This document shows, piece after piece, positions 24,209 through 36,660 of a DNA stretch of 64,000 nucleotides (its first letter is position 1; each line of letters begins with the position of its first letter). The stretch comes from Histoplasma ohiense. Lineage: Eukaryota > Ascomycota > Eurotiomycetes > Onygenales > Ajellomycetaceae. The notes under the pieces are model-generated. The model was not told the origin of the DNA, did not search any database, and worked only from the letters and a program-made list of their open reading frames with translations. The position numbers were made by a program, and so were the translations under genes. The DNA is taken from the NCBI GenBank assembly GCA_017607445.1, contig JAEVHH010000003.1:1-64000 (forward strand). Reading direction: 5' to 3'.

Positions 24209-27200
24209 ATGAACTACAAGCAATTCTACAAACATCTGCTGTATCTGAATGTGGTGGATGATAACTTAGATCTACAAAGCATCCTTCAGCAGCAGATGCT
24301 ACAGATGACTGAATTGCAATGATGATTTGTTGAAATGAGCACTTCTGTGTTCACTGTTCCTTCTACATCTGTGTCTCATGAAAAGCTCTCAAGAGAGAAG
24401 CTCTCAATTCTTGACAAATATGAGAGAGACCTAGTGCTCTATCTTGTGTGGAAGTTGAAAGTGAATGCCAAATTGAACATTGATGGACAAGCAATAGGCT
24501 CGCTATTCAATCAGATGTGGTATATTCATAGCAGATTGGATGACAACACATTAGTAAAATTTCAATTCTGAATGAGTCATTGTCAGAATCATCAGTGTAC
24601 ATCAGAGCTAGTCTTCTGACAACTCAACTCCCTCTTTCTTGATTCTATGCTTCAAGTCAAGACATTGAACTGGCTAAATCAGACTCATCAGATAAATGTT
24701 GTGTTGGCAATTTATCTTTCTGAATTCAATCACAAGCTTCTAGAAGCAGATGAGCAAGACTGAAATGACACTGTCAAGATCAACATATTGTTCAAGAACT
24801 TGAACTTTCAATTGCATAACTGAAGTATAGAGTGTTCAAAGCTCTCAACATACAGTGAATTCTGTGCTGATCTTCATCTGTTGAACAACAATCTGTCTCA
24901 GTTTCACACACTTCAAAATTGCAGAGAATTCTGCTGAACAAATATGTATATCTCAAACCACTCTGCAGCATCCTCTGTCTTTGAATCAGAATCAATGAAC
25001 TGAGTTCCATATGTGAATGCAAGTCATTCAAGAATCTCTAATGTCTCAGAGAAGAACATCACTGACTGAATTGCCAGAGGAGTCTGCATACACTGTGACA
25101 AGTCAGAGCACTTTGTAAATCAATGTTTGAATGCAATCACTCTGAGTAAACCCCTCATACACATGAACACTGTGTCATCTGTGAATAGGCAAGAACAGGG
25201 AAAAGATGAGCTCTCACTCTAAAATGTAGACAAGAGCTCAAGGAGCAGAAAGCTAGCTGAAGATTCAAGCAGAAGATGCAAGTGAATATAATTATGATCA
25301 CTGTCATTGTAAATAGCTTAGTCAATGTACAAGCAATGATAGACAGTGGTTTTCTTCACTACACTCTTATAGACACTCAGCTGATTGAGAAGCATAAGCT
25401 TCAGTGTATCCTCTTTCTCAAATCATATAAACTCAGTGAATTTGACAGCTTCAGAGGATCCACCTTCTACAACATGGTAAGATTTAATATTGATGTAGAA
25501 GAATATGAGAAAAAGAATGTATATGCATATGAAATACAAGATCTTGAGTATGATCTAATGCTCAGTCTATCATGACTCACAGAATTTGAAACCTTGTTGG
25601 ATGCATGCAATCACTGTCTTATTTTTTCAGAAGATGACTGTGTTTACAAGAAGGATGTTGATAGAACCACTGATCTCACTCAGATATCAGCAGAAGCATA
25701 CAAACTACTAATTCATCAAACACATGAGAAGAAGAACATCCAAGTGTTCACTGCTAGTATAGTGAATATCAAGAAAGTGTTAGAAAAGTTAGAATCTAAA
25801 GATCTCAAGAAACTGCATAAGAAACTACTCAAATTGTACAAAGACTTCACAGATATGTTTGATGAGAAAGAAGCTGAAAAGCTTCCCTCTCACTGAGAAT
25901 CCAGTATAGATCATACAATCAAACTCATCAAGAAAGATGATAAGAATCTGCAATCACTCTGAGATTCTCTCTACAGTATATCATGTGATGAGCTTCTTAT
26001 TCTATGAAAAATGCTCAACAGATTACTAGACAAAGACTTCATTCATATTAGCAACTCACCCACTGCAGCATCTGTACTGTTTGTGAAGAAATCAGAAGAT
26101 GGCTTACAATTCTGTGTTGACTATCAAGAACTCAACAAGATTATGTGAAAGAACTGATATCCTCTCTCACTCATCAATGAAACACTCAAATGAATAGAAA
26201 AAGCAAAATGATTTACAAAACTTGACATCTCTGCAGCCTTCTACAAGATAAGAATTAATGAAGATGACAAATGACTAACTGTCTTTTGTACATGTTACAG
26301 ATTATACAAATGGACAGTGACTCTCTTTGAATTGACAAATGCTCTGAGTATGTTTCAGAAATACATTAACTGAGCTCTATAAGATCTGCTTGATGAGATT
26401 GTCTCAGTGTATATAGATGATATCTTGATCTTCACTGATGAATTGTTCACTGAGTATTGTAAGCACATACAACAAGTTCTTGATCATCTACAAAAAGCTG
26501 AACTGCAAGTGAACATTGACAAATGCAACTTTGAGATCAAGTCTACAATCTATCTAGAATTCATCATCAAAGCTGAAAAAGACATATGTATGAATTCTAA
26601 GAAGATGGAAGCAATTCTCAACTGAGAGGCATCAGTCTCAGTAAAAGAGACTAGAAACTTTCTAGAGTTTGCCAACTTCTACTGAAGATTTATCAAGAAC
26701 TTCTTCAATATTGTACAATCACTAATGAATCTGATCTGAAAAGACACTGTATTCCAATGAACTGATGAAGCAGATGCAGCATTTAAAAAGCTGAAGCATA
26801 TATTCACAAGCACTCTGATGCTGCAATCATTTGATTCAGATAAGCATACAATTCTCGAAACAGATGCCTCAGATTACATAGTAGATGAGGCACTGATGCA
26901 ATATGACAACAAAGATGTTCTACAACCTTGTGTCTTCATCTTGAAAAAGATGTCATCTGCTGAATGCAACTATGAGATCTACGACAAGAAGCTCCTAGTG
27001 ATCATACAATATCTCAAAGAATGAGAATTCAAACTCATGAGTGTCAAGAGATTCAAGATTGTTATCAATTATAAGAATCTAGAGTACTTCACAATCACTC
27101 ATAAGCTCACTGAGAGGCATATGCATTGATCATTGTTTCTTAGCTGTTTTTTATTCACAATTTGTTATTGATCTGAAGTAGAGAACATTCTTGCAGATGC

Positions 27201-29886
27201 TCTGTTTCATCAAAAACAAAATATATCATCTGATGACTTGAATGACAGATGAAAACATCAAGAGTATCAGTTAATTGACTCTGTGATCATAAGAAGTTCT
27301 ATACAATCAGATGAACTTCACATACATATCAATCAGTTCTGAGCTCAAGAACCCTCACTTGAAGAATAATGAAGACTAGCAGCAGAGACAGATGAATTCT
27401 GACAACAAGTCACTGAAGCTATACAAAGTCTTCAAAATATTCAAAGAAAAATCTCATTCAATTGTTCTATTCATCTTCACTGGGTGCCTGCTCACATGGG
27501 TATATATGGCAATGAAATGGCTGATAGAGCTGCAAAAAAAGCAACTGAATTAGAAATCTGCTTTCAAAGAATTGTAACATGGGCTTTTATTAAGAGAAAA
27601 ATAAGAGAATCATGTTTGCAAAAATGGCAAGATATCTGGCTTATGCAAAGAAAAAGTGTGCATTACTCCAGATTTGAAACAAAGCCAAAGTGGAAAACTT
27701 GTTCAATAAAGTGTAAAAAGAAACTTTTTGCTACAATAATGCAGTTAAAGCTTGGGCATGGTTACTTCAAATCATATTTAACAAAGTTTAGAGATGATTT
27801 AAGTAGTCTATGTTTAGATTGTCAGTTATATGAAAATCCAGAGCATCTTCTGTTACTTTGTGCAAAGTATTCAGAATTGAGATTGAAACTGAGAAAGAAG
27901 TTTGAATTGAAACAATTAAATTTGAATCTGTTATTCAATACAGAAACTGGAAACAAGTTTTTAATTGAATATTTGAAAGAATCAAATGTTGCTACAAGAG
28001 TTTGAATGAATTGTCTGTTAAAAATATTGAGATCAGATTTTCAATTTGATTTATTTTGATTTTTCTTTTAGTCTTTCTTTTCATCTTGCTTTGAAGTCTC
28101 TCTTAAATTGTTTATGATCAGTTTTAATTTGTTTTGAAAAGTTTGGTTTGTTTTTTGTTGATGTTATAGTTGTTGTCAGTGGTTTTTCTTTTCCTTGTTA
28201 TAATAAAGCTGTCTTTTACAATGTCTATTTCTTTTGTTTTCAAACTAAGTTGTGTTGACTTACTGACATTCTTTTGATTTTGATTTCTTTGATTGAACAG
28301 TTTGAATAGTTGTTTGATTCTGGGCTGGAATTCTGATAATGCATGTTTTAAATTGTCATTGTATATTAAATTATTCTTGAGTTGAAAAATCCTGAAGTGT
28401 TTCAGGTAGATGCCATAGTCACTGACTGCATGCATCTATAATTGAAGAATAATAATAATAATAATATACAAAGCAAAGCATCTCAATTCCCCACAGATGT
28501 ATATCCAAGAACAGATATCTCAGCATGTTCAATCAACAATGACAACTGCTTACACTTTCAAGATAGATGATGAATCTCTGATTCAGAATCTCTATAAACA
28601 CAGATTATGTAAGAAATTCATGACTCACTGATGACTGAGCACTCAGAATATGAAATTATGTACAACATTGTCACTCAAGAATTCTACTGATCAGATATGT
28701 TGAAAGATATACATCAGTTCATACACAACTGTGATTGCTGCAGCTCAGTGACAGTATGATGTGAACACTGAAAAGAGATGCTGAAGCCTCTATCTGTCTC
28801 TGACTGAATTTGATGTGATATAGCTATTGATTTTGCAGTTTCCTTACTCAAAAGCAGAGGTTCTATAAACATTCTAGTCATTGTTGATCAACTCAGTAAA
28901 AATGTAATACTACAGCTCTGTGACAAGATGAACACTGAAGTAGTTGCAGATGTCTTTGTCAGAAGCTCATTCTATTGTATGCACAGTCTGTCTTCATTCA
29001 TTGTGTCAGATAGAGACAGTCAATTCATCAGCACACTCTGAATCTGTGTATGTCAATTATTAAGAATCAAATAAAAGTTATCAACAGCATATCACTCAGA
29101 GACTGATGGAGCTACTGAGAGAATGATATAAATGATAAAGAACATTCTCTGTAAGTTCTGCAATTATGCACAAGACAACTGAAGCAACCTGCTGTCATAT
29201 GCTGAGATTGTGATTAATGATTGAGATTCTGCTATGACAGATGTAAGCTCATTCTTTCTTCTATACAGATACAACTTAGAGGTTCTGAATTTCTTCAAGA
29301 CTTTCTGAGAAACCACATACATCTGCAGTCTCATACAGATGGCAGAGAACATTGTGAGTAAGTTGAAGAAAGTCTGCAAATGAGCAGAAGCTTCAATGAT
29401 CAATGCTCAGCAAGATTATAAAAATCAAGCAAACATCAGAAGAAGTTCTGCAACCCAATATCATATAGAAGACAAAGTCTGACTAGATTTCAAAAACATA
29501 AGAACAGATCACTCCTCATGTATATTAGATTATCATCATACCAAGTATACAGTGAAGAAAGTGCTAGACACACACAATTATCAACTCAACATCTCATCTG
29601 ACATTCACAACATCTTTCATACAAACCTGCTCTGATCTGCAGCTGAGGATCCATTCCTCTTTCAGAGAATCTTCAATTGACAGCCACTCATCATTATAGA
29701 AGAAGATAACAAACTCAAGTGGGAAATTGAAGCAATCCTTGACAATAGAATCAACTGCCACCACCACAAATACCTTATCAAATGAATAGAATACAATCAT
29801 CCAATCTGGGAACCTGCATCTGTCTTGGAGAACACTGTCACCCTCAACATCTATGAGTCCTCACTCACTCTGATAGAAGAGGATAA
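24209..29886 (+). pseudogene. gag-pol remnant of element D
   Basis: Gag starts at ATG 24209. Its zinc knuckle at 25085-25126 reads C-x2-C-x4-H-x4-C. Protease follows with I-D-S-G near 25340. RT has the intact box YIDD at about 26410-26421, and RNase H has TDASD near 26860. The LINE interrupts the RNase H-integrase segment. Integrase lies at about 28480-29400, and a chromodomain at about 29700-29860 (WEIEAIL, KYLIKWIEY, PIWEPA). A purine tract precedes the 3' LTR. Catalytic motifs survive better than in A, B and F, but TGA codons close the frames repeatedly. Chromodomains of this class bind methylated H3 tails and direct integration to heterochromatin. Confidence 0.9.
27429..28464 (+). mobile_element. 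5'-truncated LINE in element D
   Basis: A 1036-bp insertion with duplication TATACAAAG (27420-27428 and 28465-28473). An open frame at 27484-28005 begins with the end of a LINE-type RNase H domain (HWVPAHMGIYGNEMADRAAK) and continues to a Cys-rich C-terminal domain (LCLDCQLYENPEHLLLLC). The 3' UTR follows, ending in (TAA)n at about 28448-28464. The layout fits fungal Tad1-clade LINEs with a C-terminal RNase H. The 173-codon frame is intact, so this is a recent copy relative to the gypsy sequence around it. Confidence 0.9.
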
Positions 29887-30420
29887 TGTGATGAGTTAGC
29901 ATCTGTTAGTAATTAACTTATACAATCAACTCTTCTTCTGCATCTGCTTATTTCTGATCACTGTGATCTTACATAACTCTTGATGTTCTTCCACTCTGTG
30001 CTCTGCACTTGTATAGTTTCTAACAATTCTTCTGTGTAGCTTTTAATGTTCTTCTGCTCTGTGCTCTGCACTTGTGTAGTCTCTAACAATTCTTTCATGT
30101 AGCTTCTTACATTCTCTCACTCTGTGTTCTGTGCTTGTGTAGTCTCTAACAATTCTTCTGTGTAGCTCTCAATGATTCCTCCATCTCACATTCTGTGCTT
30201 GTGTAGCTTTTAATGATTCTTATGCATATCTCTTAATGTTCTTCCACTTCACACTTCACTGTGGAGTGGCTTCTGATATTCTTCCACTTCAAACTTTTCT
30301 CTATAAGAACCTTCTTCATATGTTCTTTTCTTCTGATTTCTTTTTTCTTTCTTTTCTTAATCAATTCGTAATCTGTAATTAGAATAGTATCAAATCGTTA
30401 ATTGAAGTACGCCCGTTACA
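29887..30420 (+). repeat. 3' LTR of element D
   Basis: 534 bp ending GAAGTACGCCCGTTACA, the most complete family terminus with both CpGs intact; the 5' copy reads TATTCATTATA there. Confidence 0.94.
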
Positions 30421-33400
30421 GCTTCATCTACTACATAATCTGAGATGTCTGTTTTAAGAATTGTATGCTTATCTGAATCAAATGATTGCAGCATTGAGAT
30501 GCTTGTGAACATATACTTCAGCTTTTTGAATGCTGCATCCACTTCATCAGTTCATTGAAATACAGCATCTTTTCAGATTAGATTCATCAGTGATCATACA
30601 ATATCAGAGAAGTTCTTGATAAACCTTCAATAGAAGTTGACAAACTCTAGAAAGCTTCTAGTTTCTTTTATCAAGACTGATGCCTCTCAGTTGAGGATTG
30701 CTTCCATCTTCTTAGAATCCATGCATACACCTTTTTCAGCTTTGATGATGAATTCTAGATAGATTATAAACTTGGTCTCAAAGTTGCATTTGTCAATGTT
30801 CACTTGCAGTTCAGCTTTTCATAGACAGTCAAGCACTTGTCATACATACTTACAGTGCTCAGTGAGCAATCCATCAGTGAAGATCAAGATATCATCCATG
30901 TACACTGAGACAATCTCATCAAGCAGATCTTGTAGAGCTCAGTTAATATATTTCTGAAACATACTTGAAGCATTCACTAATTCAAAGAGGGTCACTGTCC
31001 ATTTGTATAATTCATAACACATACAAAAAGCAGTTAGCCATTCATCACCTTCATTAATCCTTATCTTATAGAAGGCTGCAGAGATGTCAAGCTTCATAAA
31101 TTATTTTACTTTTTCTATTCATTCAAACATTTCATTGATGAGTGAGAGAGAGTATCAGTCCTTTCACATAATCTTGTTGAGTTCTCAGTAGTCAATACAG
31201 AATTGTAAGCTTTCTTCTGATTTCTTTGTGAACAGTACAGATGCTGTGATGGATGAGTTGCTAACATGAATGAAGTCTTTGTTCAGTAATCCATTGAGTG
31301 TTTTTCATAGAATGAGAAGTTTGTTGTGTGATATACTGTAGAGAGAATCTCAGAGCAGTTGTGGATTCTTATCATCTTTTTTGATGAGCTTGATTGTATG
31401 ATCTATACTGAGTTCTCAGTGAGAAGGAAGCTTTTCAGCTTCTTTCTCATTGAACATGTCTGTGAAGTCTTTGTATGATTTGAGTAGTTTCTTGCACAGT
31501 TTCTTGAGATCTTTGAATTCTAACTTTTCTAATGTCTTTTTGATATTCATCATGCTAGCAGCAAACACTTGGATGTTCTTCTTCTCATGCACTTGATGGG
31601 TTAGTAGTTTGTACACTTTCACTGATATCTGAATGAGATCAGTGGTTCTATCAATGTCTTTCTTATAAACACAGTCATCTTCTGAGAAAATAAGACAGTG
31701 ATTGCATGCATTCAACAAGGTTTCAAATTCTGTGAGCCATGATAGATCAAGCATTAGATTGTACTCAAGATCTTGTATTTCATATGCATATACATTCTTT
31801 TTCTTATGTTCTTCTACATCAACATTAAATCTTACCATGTTGTAGGAGGTGAATCCTCTGAGGCTGTCAAATCCACTGAGTTTATGCAGTTTGAAAAAGA
31901 GAATACACTGAAGCTTATGCTTCTCAATCAGCTGAGTGTCTATAAGAGCATAATGAAGAAAACCACTGTCTATCATTGCTTATATGTTGACTAGACTATT
32001 TACAATGACAGAGATTATGATTGTGTCTGCTTACATCTTCTGCTCAAATCTTCAGCTAGCTTTCTGCTTCTTGAGCTCTCATCTGTGTTTTAGAGTGAGA
32101 GCTCATCTTTTCTCTGTTCTTGTCTATTCACAGATGACACAGTGTTCACACACATAGGGGGTTTACTCAGAGCAATTGCATTCAGACATTGATTTGCAAA
32201 GTGCTCTGACTTGTCACAGTATATGCGGACTTCTCTGACAATTCAGTTGATGGTGTTCTTTTCTGAGACATTAGAGACCCTTGAATGACTTGCATTCACA
32301 TGTGAAACTCAGTTCATTGATTCTGATTCAGAGATGAAAGACACTGCAGAGTGGTTTGAAATATACATATTTGTTCAATGAAATCCTCTACAATTTTGAA
32401 GTGTGTGGAACTGAGACAGATCATTGTTCAACAGACAAAGATCAGCACAGAATTCACTGTATATTGAGAGCTTCAGACATTCTACACTTCAGTTATGCAA
32501 CTGAAAGTTCAAGTTCTTGAACAATATGTTGATCTTGACAGTGTTGTTTCAGTCTTACTCATCTGCTTCTAGGAGCTTGTGATTGAATTCAGAAAGATAA
32601 GTTGTCAACACAATATTCATCTGATAAGTTTGATTAAGCCAGTCTAATGTCTTGGCTTGAAGCATAGAATTGAGAAAGAGAGAGTTGAGTTGTTGAAAGA
32701 CTAGCTCTGATGTACACTGATTGTTCTGACAATGACTCATTCAGGGTTGGAATTTCACTAATGTGTCATCATTCAATCTGCTATGAATATACCACACTTG
32801 ATTGGGCAGCAAGCCTATTGCTCATTCATCAATGTTCAATTTAATGTTCACTTTTGACTTCCACATAAGGTAGAGTGCTAGATCTCTCTCATATTTGTCA
32901 AGAATTGAAAGTTTCTCTCTTGAGAGCTTTTCATGAGACATGAGTATAGAAGGAACAGTGAACACAGAAATACTCATCTCAGCAAGTCATTATTGCAATT
33001 CAGTCATCTGTAGCATCTGCTGCTGAAGGATGCTTTATAGATCTAAGTTATCATCCACCACATTTGAATGCAGTGGGTGTTTGTAGAATTGCTTATAGTT
33101 CATTTTGATATCTAAGAACATGTAATAATAATAAAAGAAAGAGAATACTTGTAGATACTCAGTCCTCTCACAGGCACTATTCACAGTGTTGTGGTACTAA
33201 GCTTGATCAAGCTTCTTTGTGAACACTATTTGCAGTGTTACAGTTTGTAGACACTCAGGCCTTGTAGAACATGGTTGATTGTGTTTCAGATATTTAGACA
33301 CAACAGTCTATATAACTAACAATAGAGACACTCAGACTTACAAGGAATCTCTTGTAACAACTAGACACTCAGATCTGTAAACAATGCACTCAGATGTAAG

Positions 33401-33498
33401 AACTGATAATGAGACACTTAGATCTTAAACAATGCACTCAGATGTAAGAACTAATAACAAAGCACTCAGATCTAAAACACAGAAGAATCAATTTGTAA

Positions 33499-34032
33499 TG
33501 TAACAGACATACTTCAATTAACAATTTGATACTATTCTAATTACAGATTACAAATTGATTAAGAAAAGAAAGAGAAAAAAAATCAGAAGAAAAGATCATA
33601 TGAAGAAAGTTCTTATAGAGAAAAGTTCAGAGTGAAAGAATATCAGAAGCTGCTCCACAGTGGAGTATGAAGTGAAAGAACATTAAGAGGTACACATAAG
33701 AATTGTTAAAAACTACATAAGTGTGGAGTGTGGAGTGAAGGAATCATTGAGAACTACACAGAAGAATTGTTAGAGACTACATGAGTGTGGAACACAGAGT
33801 GGAAGAACATTAGAAGCTATGCAGAAGAATTGTTAGAGACTACACAAATGCAGAGCACAGAGTGGAAGAACATTAATAGCTACATGAAAGAATTGTTAGA
33901 AACTATATGAGCACAGAGCACAGAGCAGAAGAACATTGAGAATTACACAAGGTCACAGCAATCAGAAATGAGCGGGTGCAGAAGGGGAGTTGGTTGTGTA
34001 AGTTAATTACTAACAGGTGCTAACCCGTCACA
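33499..34032 (-). repeat. LTR of element C (right)
   Basis: 534 bp, starting TGTAACAGAC and ending AACCCGTCACA, with the 63-bp units. Flanked by the duplication TTCTA at 34033-34037. Confidence 0.93.
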
Positions 34033-35050
34033 TTCTATTCATTTAAATATTTCATTGATGAGTGAGAGAGAGTATTGATTCTTCCATGTAATCTTGTTGA
34101 GTTTTTAATAGTTGATGCAGAATCATAAGCTTTCTTCTGATTTCTTTGCAAATAGTACAGATGCTGCAGTAGATGAGTTGCTAATATAAATAAAGTTTTT
34201 GTTCAGTAATCTGTTAAGTGTTTTTTGTAGAATGAGAAGCTCATTGTGTGATATACTGTAGAGAGAATTTCAGAGTGATTGTGAGTTCTTATTATTTTTT
34301 TTGATGAGCTCAATTGTATGATCTATACTGAGTTCTTGATGAGAGAAAAGCTTTTCAACTTCTTTTTTGTTGAATATATCTGTGAAATCTTTATATGATT
34401 CAGATAGTTTCTTGTGCAGTTTTTTGAGATCTTTGAGTTCTAGCTTTTCTAATGCTTTTTTGATATCTGCTATGCTAGCAGTGAACACTTGAATGTTATT
34501 CTTCTCATGCATTTAATGAATTAGTAGTTTGTATATTTCTGCTGATATCTGAATGAGATTAGTGGTTCTATTGATATTCTTCTCATAAATATGATCATCT
34601 TCTGAGAAAATAAGACAGTGATTGTGTGTGTTCAACAAGGTTTCAAATTCTGTGAGTTATAATAGACTGAGTATTAGATTATACTCAAGATCTTGTATTT
34701 TGTATGTGTATATATTCTTTTTCTTGTGTTCTTCTATGTTGATATTAAATCTTATCATATTGTAAAAGGTGGATCCTCTAAAGTCATCAAATTCACTGAG
34801 TTTATATAGTTTGAGAAAGAGAATATACTGGATTTTATACTTCTCAATCAGCTGAGTGTCTATAAGAGTGTAATGAAGAAAACCACTGTCTATCATTGCT
34901 TATATATTGACTAGATTATTTACAATGACAGAGATTATGATTGTATCTGTTTGTATTTTTTGCTTGAATCTTCATCAAGCTTTCTGCTTCTGAACTTTTG
35001 TCTATATTTTAGAGTGAGAGCTCTTCTTTTCTCTGTTCTTGCTTGTTCAT

Positions 35051-35097
35051 TGTAACAAGTGTACTTCAATTAACAATCTAGCACTATTCTAATACAG
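35051..35097 (-). repeat. 47-bp LTR stub at B breakpoint
   Basis: TGTAACAAGTGTACTTCAAT through AATACAG is the first 47 bp of the family-1 LTR. It is cut off at 35097 and abuts B at 35050. Confidence 0.8.
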
Positions 35098-35368
35098 TTG
35101 AATTCAAAAAGATAATAGAAATCACAGAGTTTTTTGTAGTGATATTATCAAGTTCTTAATTTTGTTCAGAAGAATCTCAATACTGATGTTATTGTAGACA
35201 ATGATTTTATAAGATTTTATATACTGCAGTTGAAAACAGATTGCTTCATAATATCTTTCTTTGAAAATGATTACAGAATCAAAAACTGTAAACTTCAGAT
35301 TTAAAATAATCTTATACTTCTTTTTAATATAGATTATCAGATTAATACAGTACAAAATGAAATCAAAT
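35098..35368. other. AT-rich spacer, unrecognised
   Basis: A 77-codon minus-strand frame (35122-35355), Ile/Lys/Tyr-rich, with no family recognised. Likely repeat debris. Confidence 0.4.
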
Positions 35369-36095
35369 GAGGCTATGATTTACTCTATATAGATGATATA
35401 ATACTATAAGTCTTATTAAAAATCATTATCTATTAAAAGAAGTTTAATGTATTTATACTCTAGTTCTATTTTGAACTAGTAATGATAGTGATAGATAGAT
35501 TCACTGCAGTAGATTGATTGACAGTGATAGATTAGCAGTGATAGATTGACAGCAGCAATAGATTAGCAGTGATAGATTAGCAGTGATAGATTAGCAGCAA
35601 TAGATTGGCAGCAAGAGATAGCTTAGCAGTGAGAGATAGATTAGCAGTGGTAGATAAATTGGCAGCAAGGGATAGCTTAGCAGCAAGGGATAGCTTAGCA
35701 GCAAGGAATAGCTTAGCAGCAAGGGATAGCTTAGCAGTGAGAGATAGCTTAGCAGTGGTAGATAAATTGGCAGCAAGGGATAGCTTAGCAGCAAGGGATA
35801 GCTTAGCAGTGAGGGATAGCTTAGCAGCAAGGGATAGCTTAGCAGCGAGCGATAGCTTAGCAGCGATGGATAGCTTAGCAGTGAGGGATAGCTTAGCAGC
35901 AAGGGATAGCTTAGCAGCGAGGAATAGCTTAGCAGTGAGGGATAGCTTAGCAGTGAGGGATAGCGTAGCAGTGAGGGATAGCTTAGCAGTGAGGGATAGC
36001 ATAGCAGCGAGGGATAGCTTAGCAGTGAGGGATAGCTTAGCAGTGAGGGATAGCTTAGCAGCAAGAGATAGCTTAGCAGAGTATGCACTAGCTAA
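35369..36095. repeat. Second copy of hAT-derived minisatellite (inverted)
   Basis: 35369-35480 is the reverse complement of 13660-13770 (shared CTAGTTCTATTTTGAACTAG), followed by about 33 units of 18 bp, GGGATAGCTTAGCAGCAA. Because 18 is a multiple of three, long repetitive frames open on both strands (up to 214 codons, DSLAAR hexapeptides). These are not credible genes. The left hAT terminus is not visible, so this is a truncated copy of the nested-element family. Confidence 0.88.
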
Positions 36096-36492
36096 TTGTG
36101 CCGAGGTATCTTTTTGTTACTTGGCAGGCACGTGTGGCTGGGAGGTACTCAGGGGGGACTTGGCACGGGTGTGTTGGAACACAAAAATTGATCAGAGTTT
36201 TTTCAAACAGAGAATCAAGAATAACTCAAGCAACTGTGGATCAAATTAAACAAGATTTTAATAGATTATCAACATAAAATAGATCTATCTCTGATCAAAA
36301 TCTGAGTTGATTTGACCCAGTATTGATGGAGTAATTTGATGAAATGTTAAAAATCCACCCAAGCAAATGCCAAAACACTAACTTTGAAGGTCAGTGGAGG
36401 TTTACTCCAAGTACCCCTAAGGGAGCTAAGCTATTTCTGGTTAGTGTGAACTTAATTTGTTAGCAAAACAGGTGAACCCCAGCGGAGTTCAA
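36096..36492. repeat. GC-richer repeat fragment, possibly copia-like LTR
   Basis: 36172 begins TGTTGGAACA, a typical copia-type LTR start. 36340-36485 matches 49245-49381, including GTGAACCCCAGCGGAGTTCA. The 80 bp before it keep several CpGs and are GC-rich, unlike everything around. Copia identity is a guess from the terminus only. Confidence 0.4.
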
Positions 36493-36660
36493 CGTGCAAT
36501 AGTTATAGGATAGACAAGAACAGGGAAAAGATGAGCTCTTGCTCTAAAACACAGATGAGAGCTCAAGAAGCAGAAAGCTAGCTGAAGATTCAAGCAGAAG
36601 ATACAAGCAGATGCAATCATAATCTCTGTCATTGTAAATAGTCTAGTCAATATACAAGCA

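Larger units (their letters stand above)
23272..30420 (+). mobile_element. Ty3/gypsy chromovirus D, full length, nested in C
   Basis: Plus strand. LTRs 23272-23805 and 29887-30420 (534 bp each, TGTGATG...TTACA), perfect 5-bp duplication GCTTC. The interior holds Gag, protease, RT, RNase H, integrase and chromodomain in order. A LINE inserted at 27429-28464. Without it the element is about 6.1 kb. D is the youngest gypsy layer in the nest, since it interrupts C, which interrupts B. Confidence 0.95.
21317..33103 (-). pseudogene. gag-pol remnant of element C (interrupted)
   Basis: Gag starts at the ATG at 33101-33103 and runs minus to about 32130. Protease, with I-D-S-G near 31970, is part of a 186-codon open frame (31416-31976) joining protease to the spacer before RT with the intact L-S-W-L-T-E-F block. 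RT near 30900 keeps an intact YMDD box. RNase H spans the D insertion point, with integrase and chromodomain between 23000 and 21330. Other frames are closed by TGA and TAG. It has the longest open stretch of the family here, but is still dead. Confidence 0.87.
20783..34032 (-). mobile_element. Ty3/gypsy chromovirus C, nested in B and split by D
   Basis: Minus strand, LTRs 20783-21316 and 33499-34032 (534 bp each), perfect duplication TTCTA on both sides. Its interior is 21317-23271 and 30421-33498, separated by element D, whose own duplication GCTTC (23267-23271 and 30421-30425) belongs to C sequence. Without D it is about 6.1 kb, the standard family length. Its left LTR still holds CpGs in the GGGCGTACTTCG end. 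Confidence 0.93.
17750..35050 (-). mobile_element. Ty3/gypsy copy B, split by C and truncated at 35050
   Basis: Minus strand. A shortened LTR at 17750-18135 is followed by pol sequence 18136-20782, interrupted by element C, then 34038-35050 (RT start, protease, end of Gag). Element C is flanked by the B target duplication TTCTA (20778-20782 and 34033-34037). B ends abruptly at 35050 inside the Gag-protease junction, against a 47-bp LTR stub, so its Gag and 5' LTR are missing. The RT box reads YMNN near 20560 in place of YxDD. Heavily decayed. Confidence 0.87.

Noticed and set aside
35605..36249. 214-codon plus-strand repeat protein (DSLAAR units) and 141/165-codon minus frames
   Set aside because: An 18-bp unit without stops opens frames on both strands at once. 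No start context or domain, and the flanks are transposon sequence.
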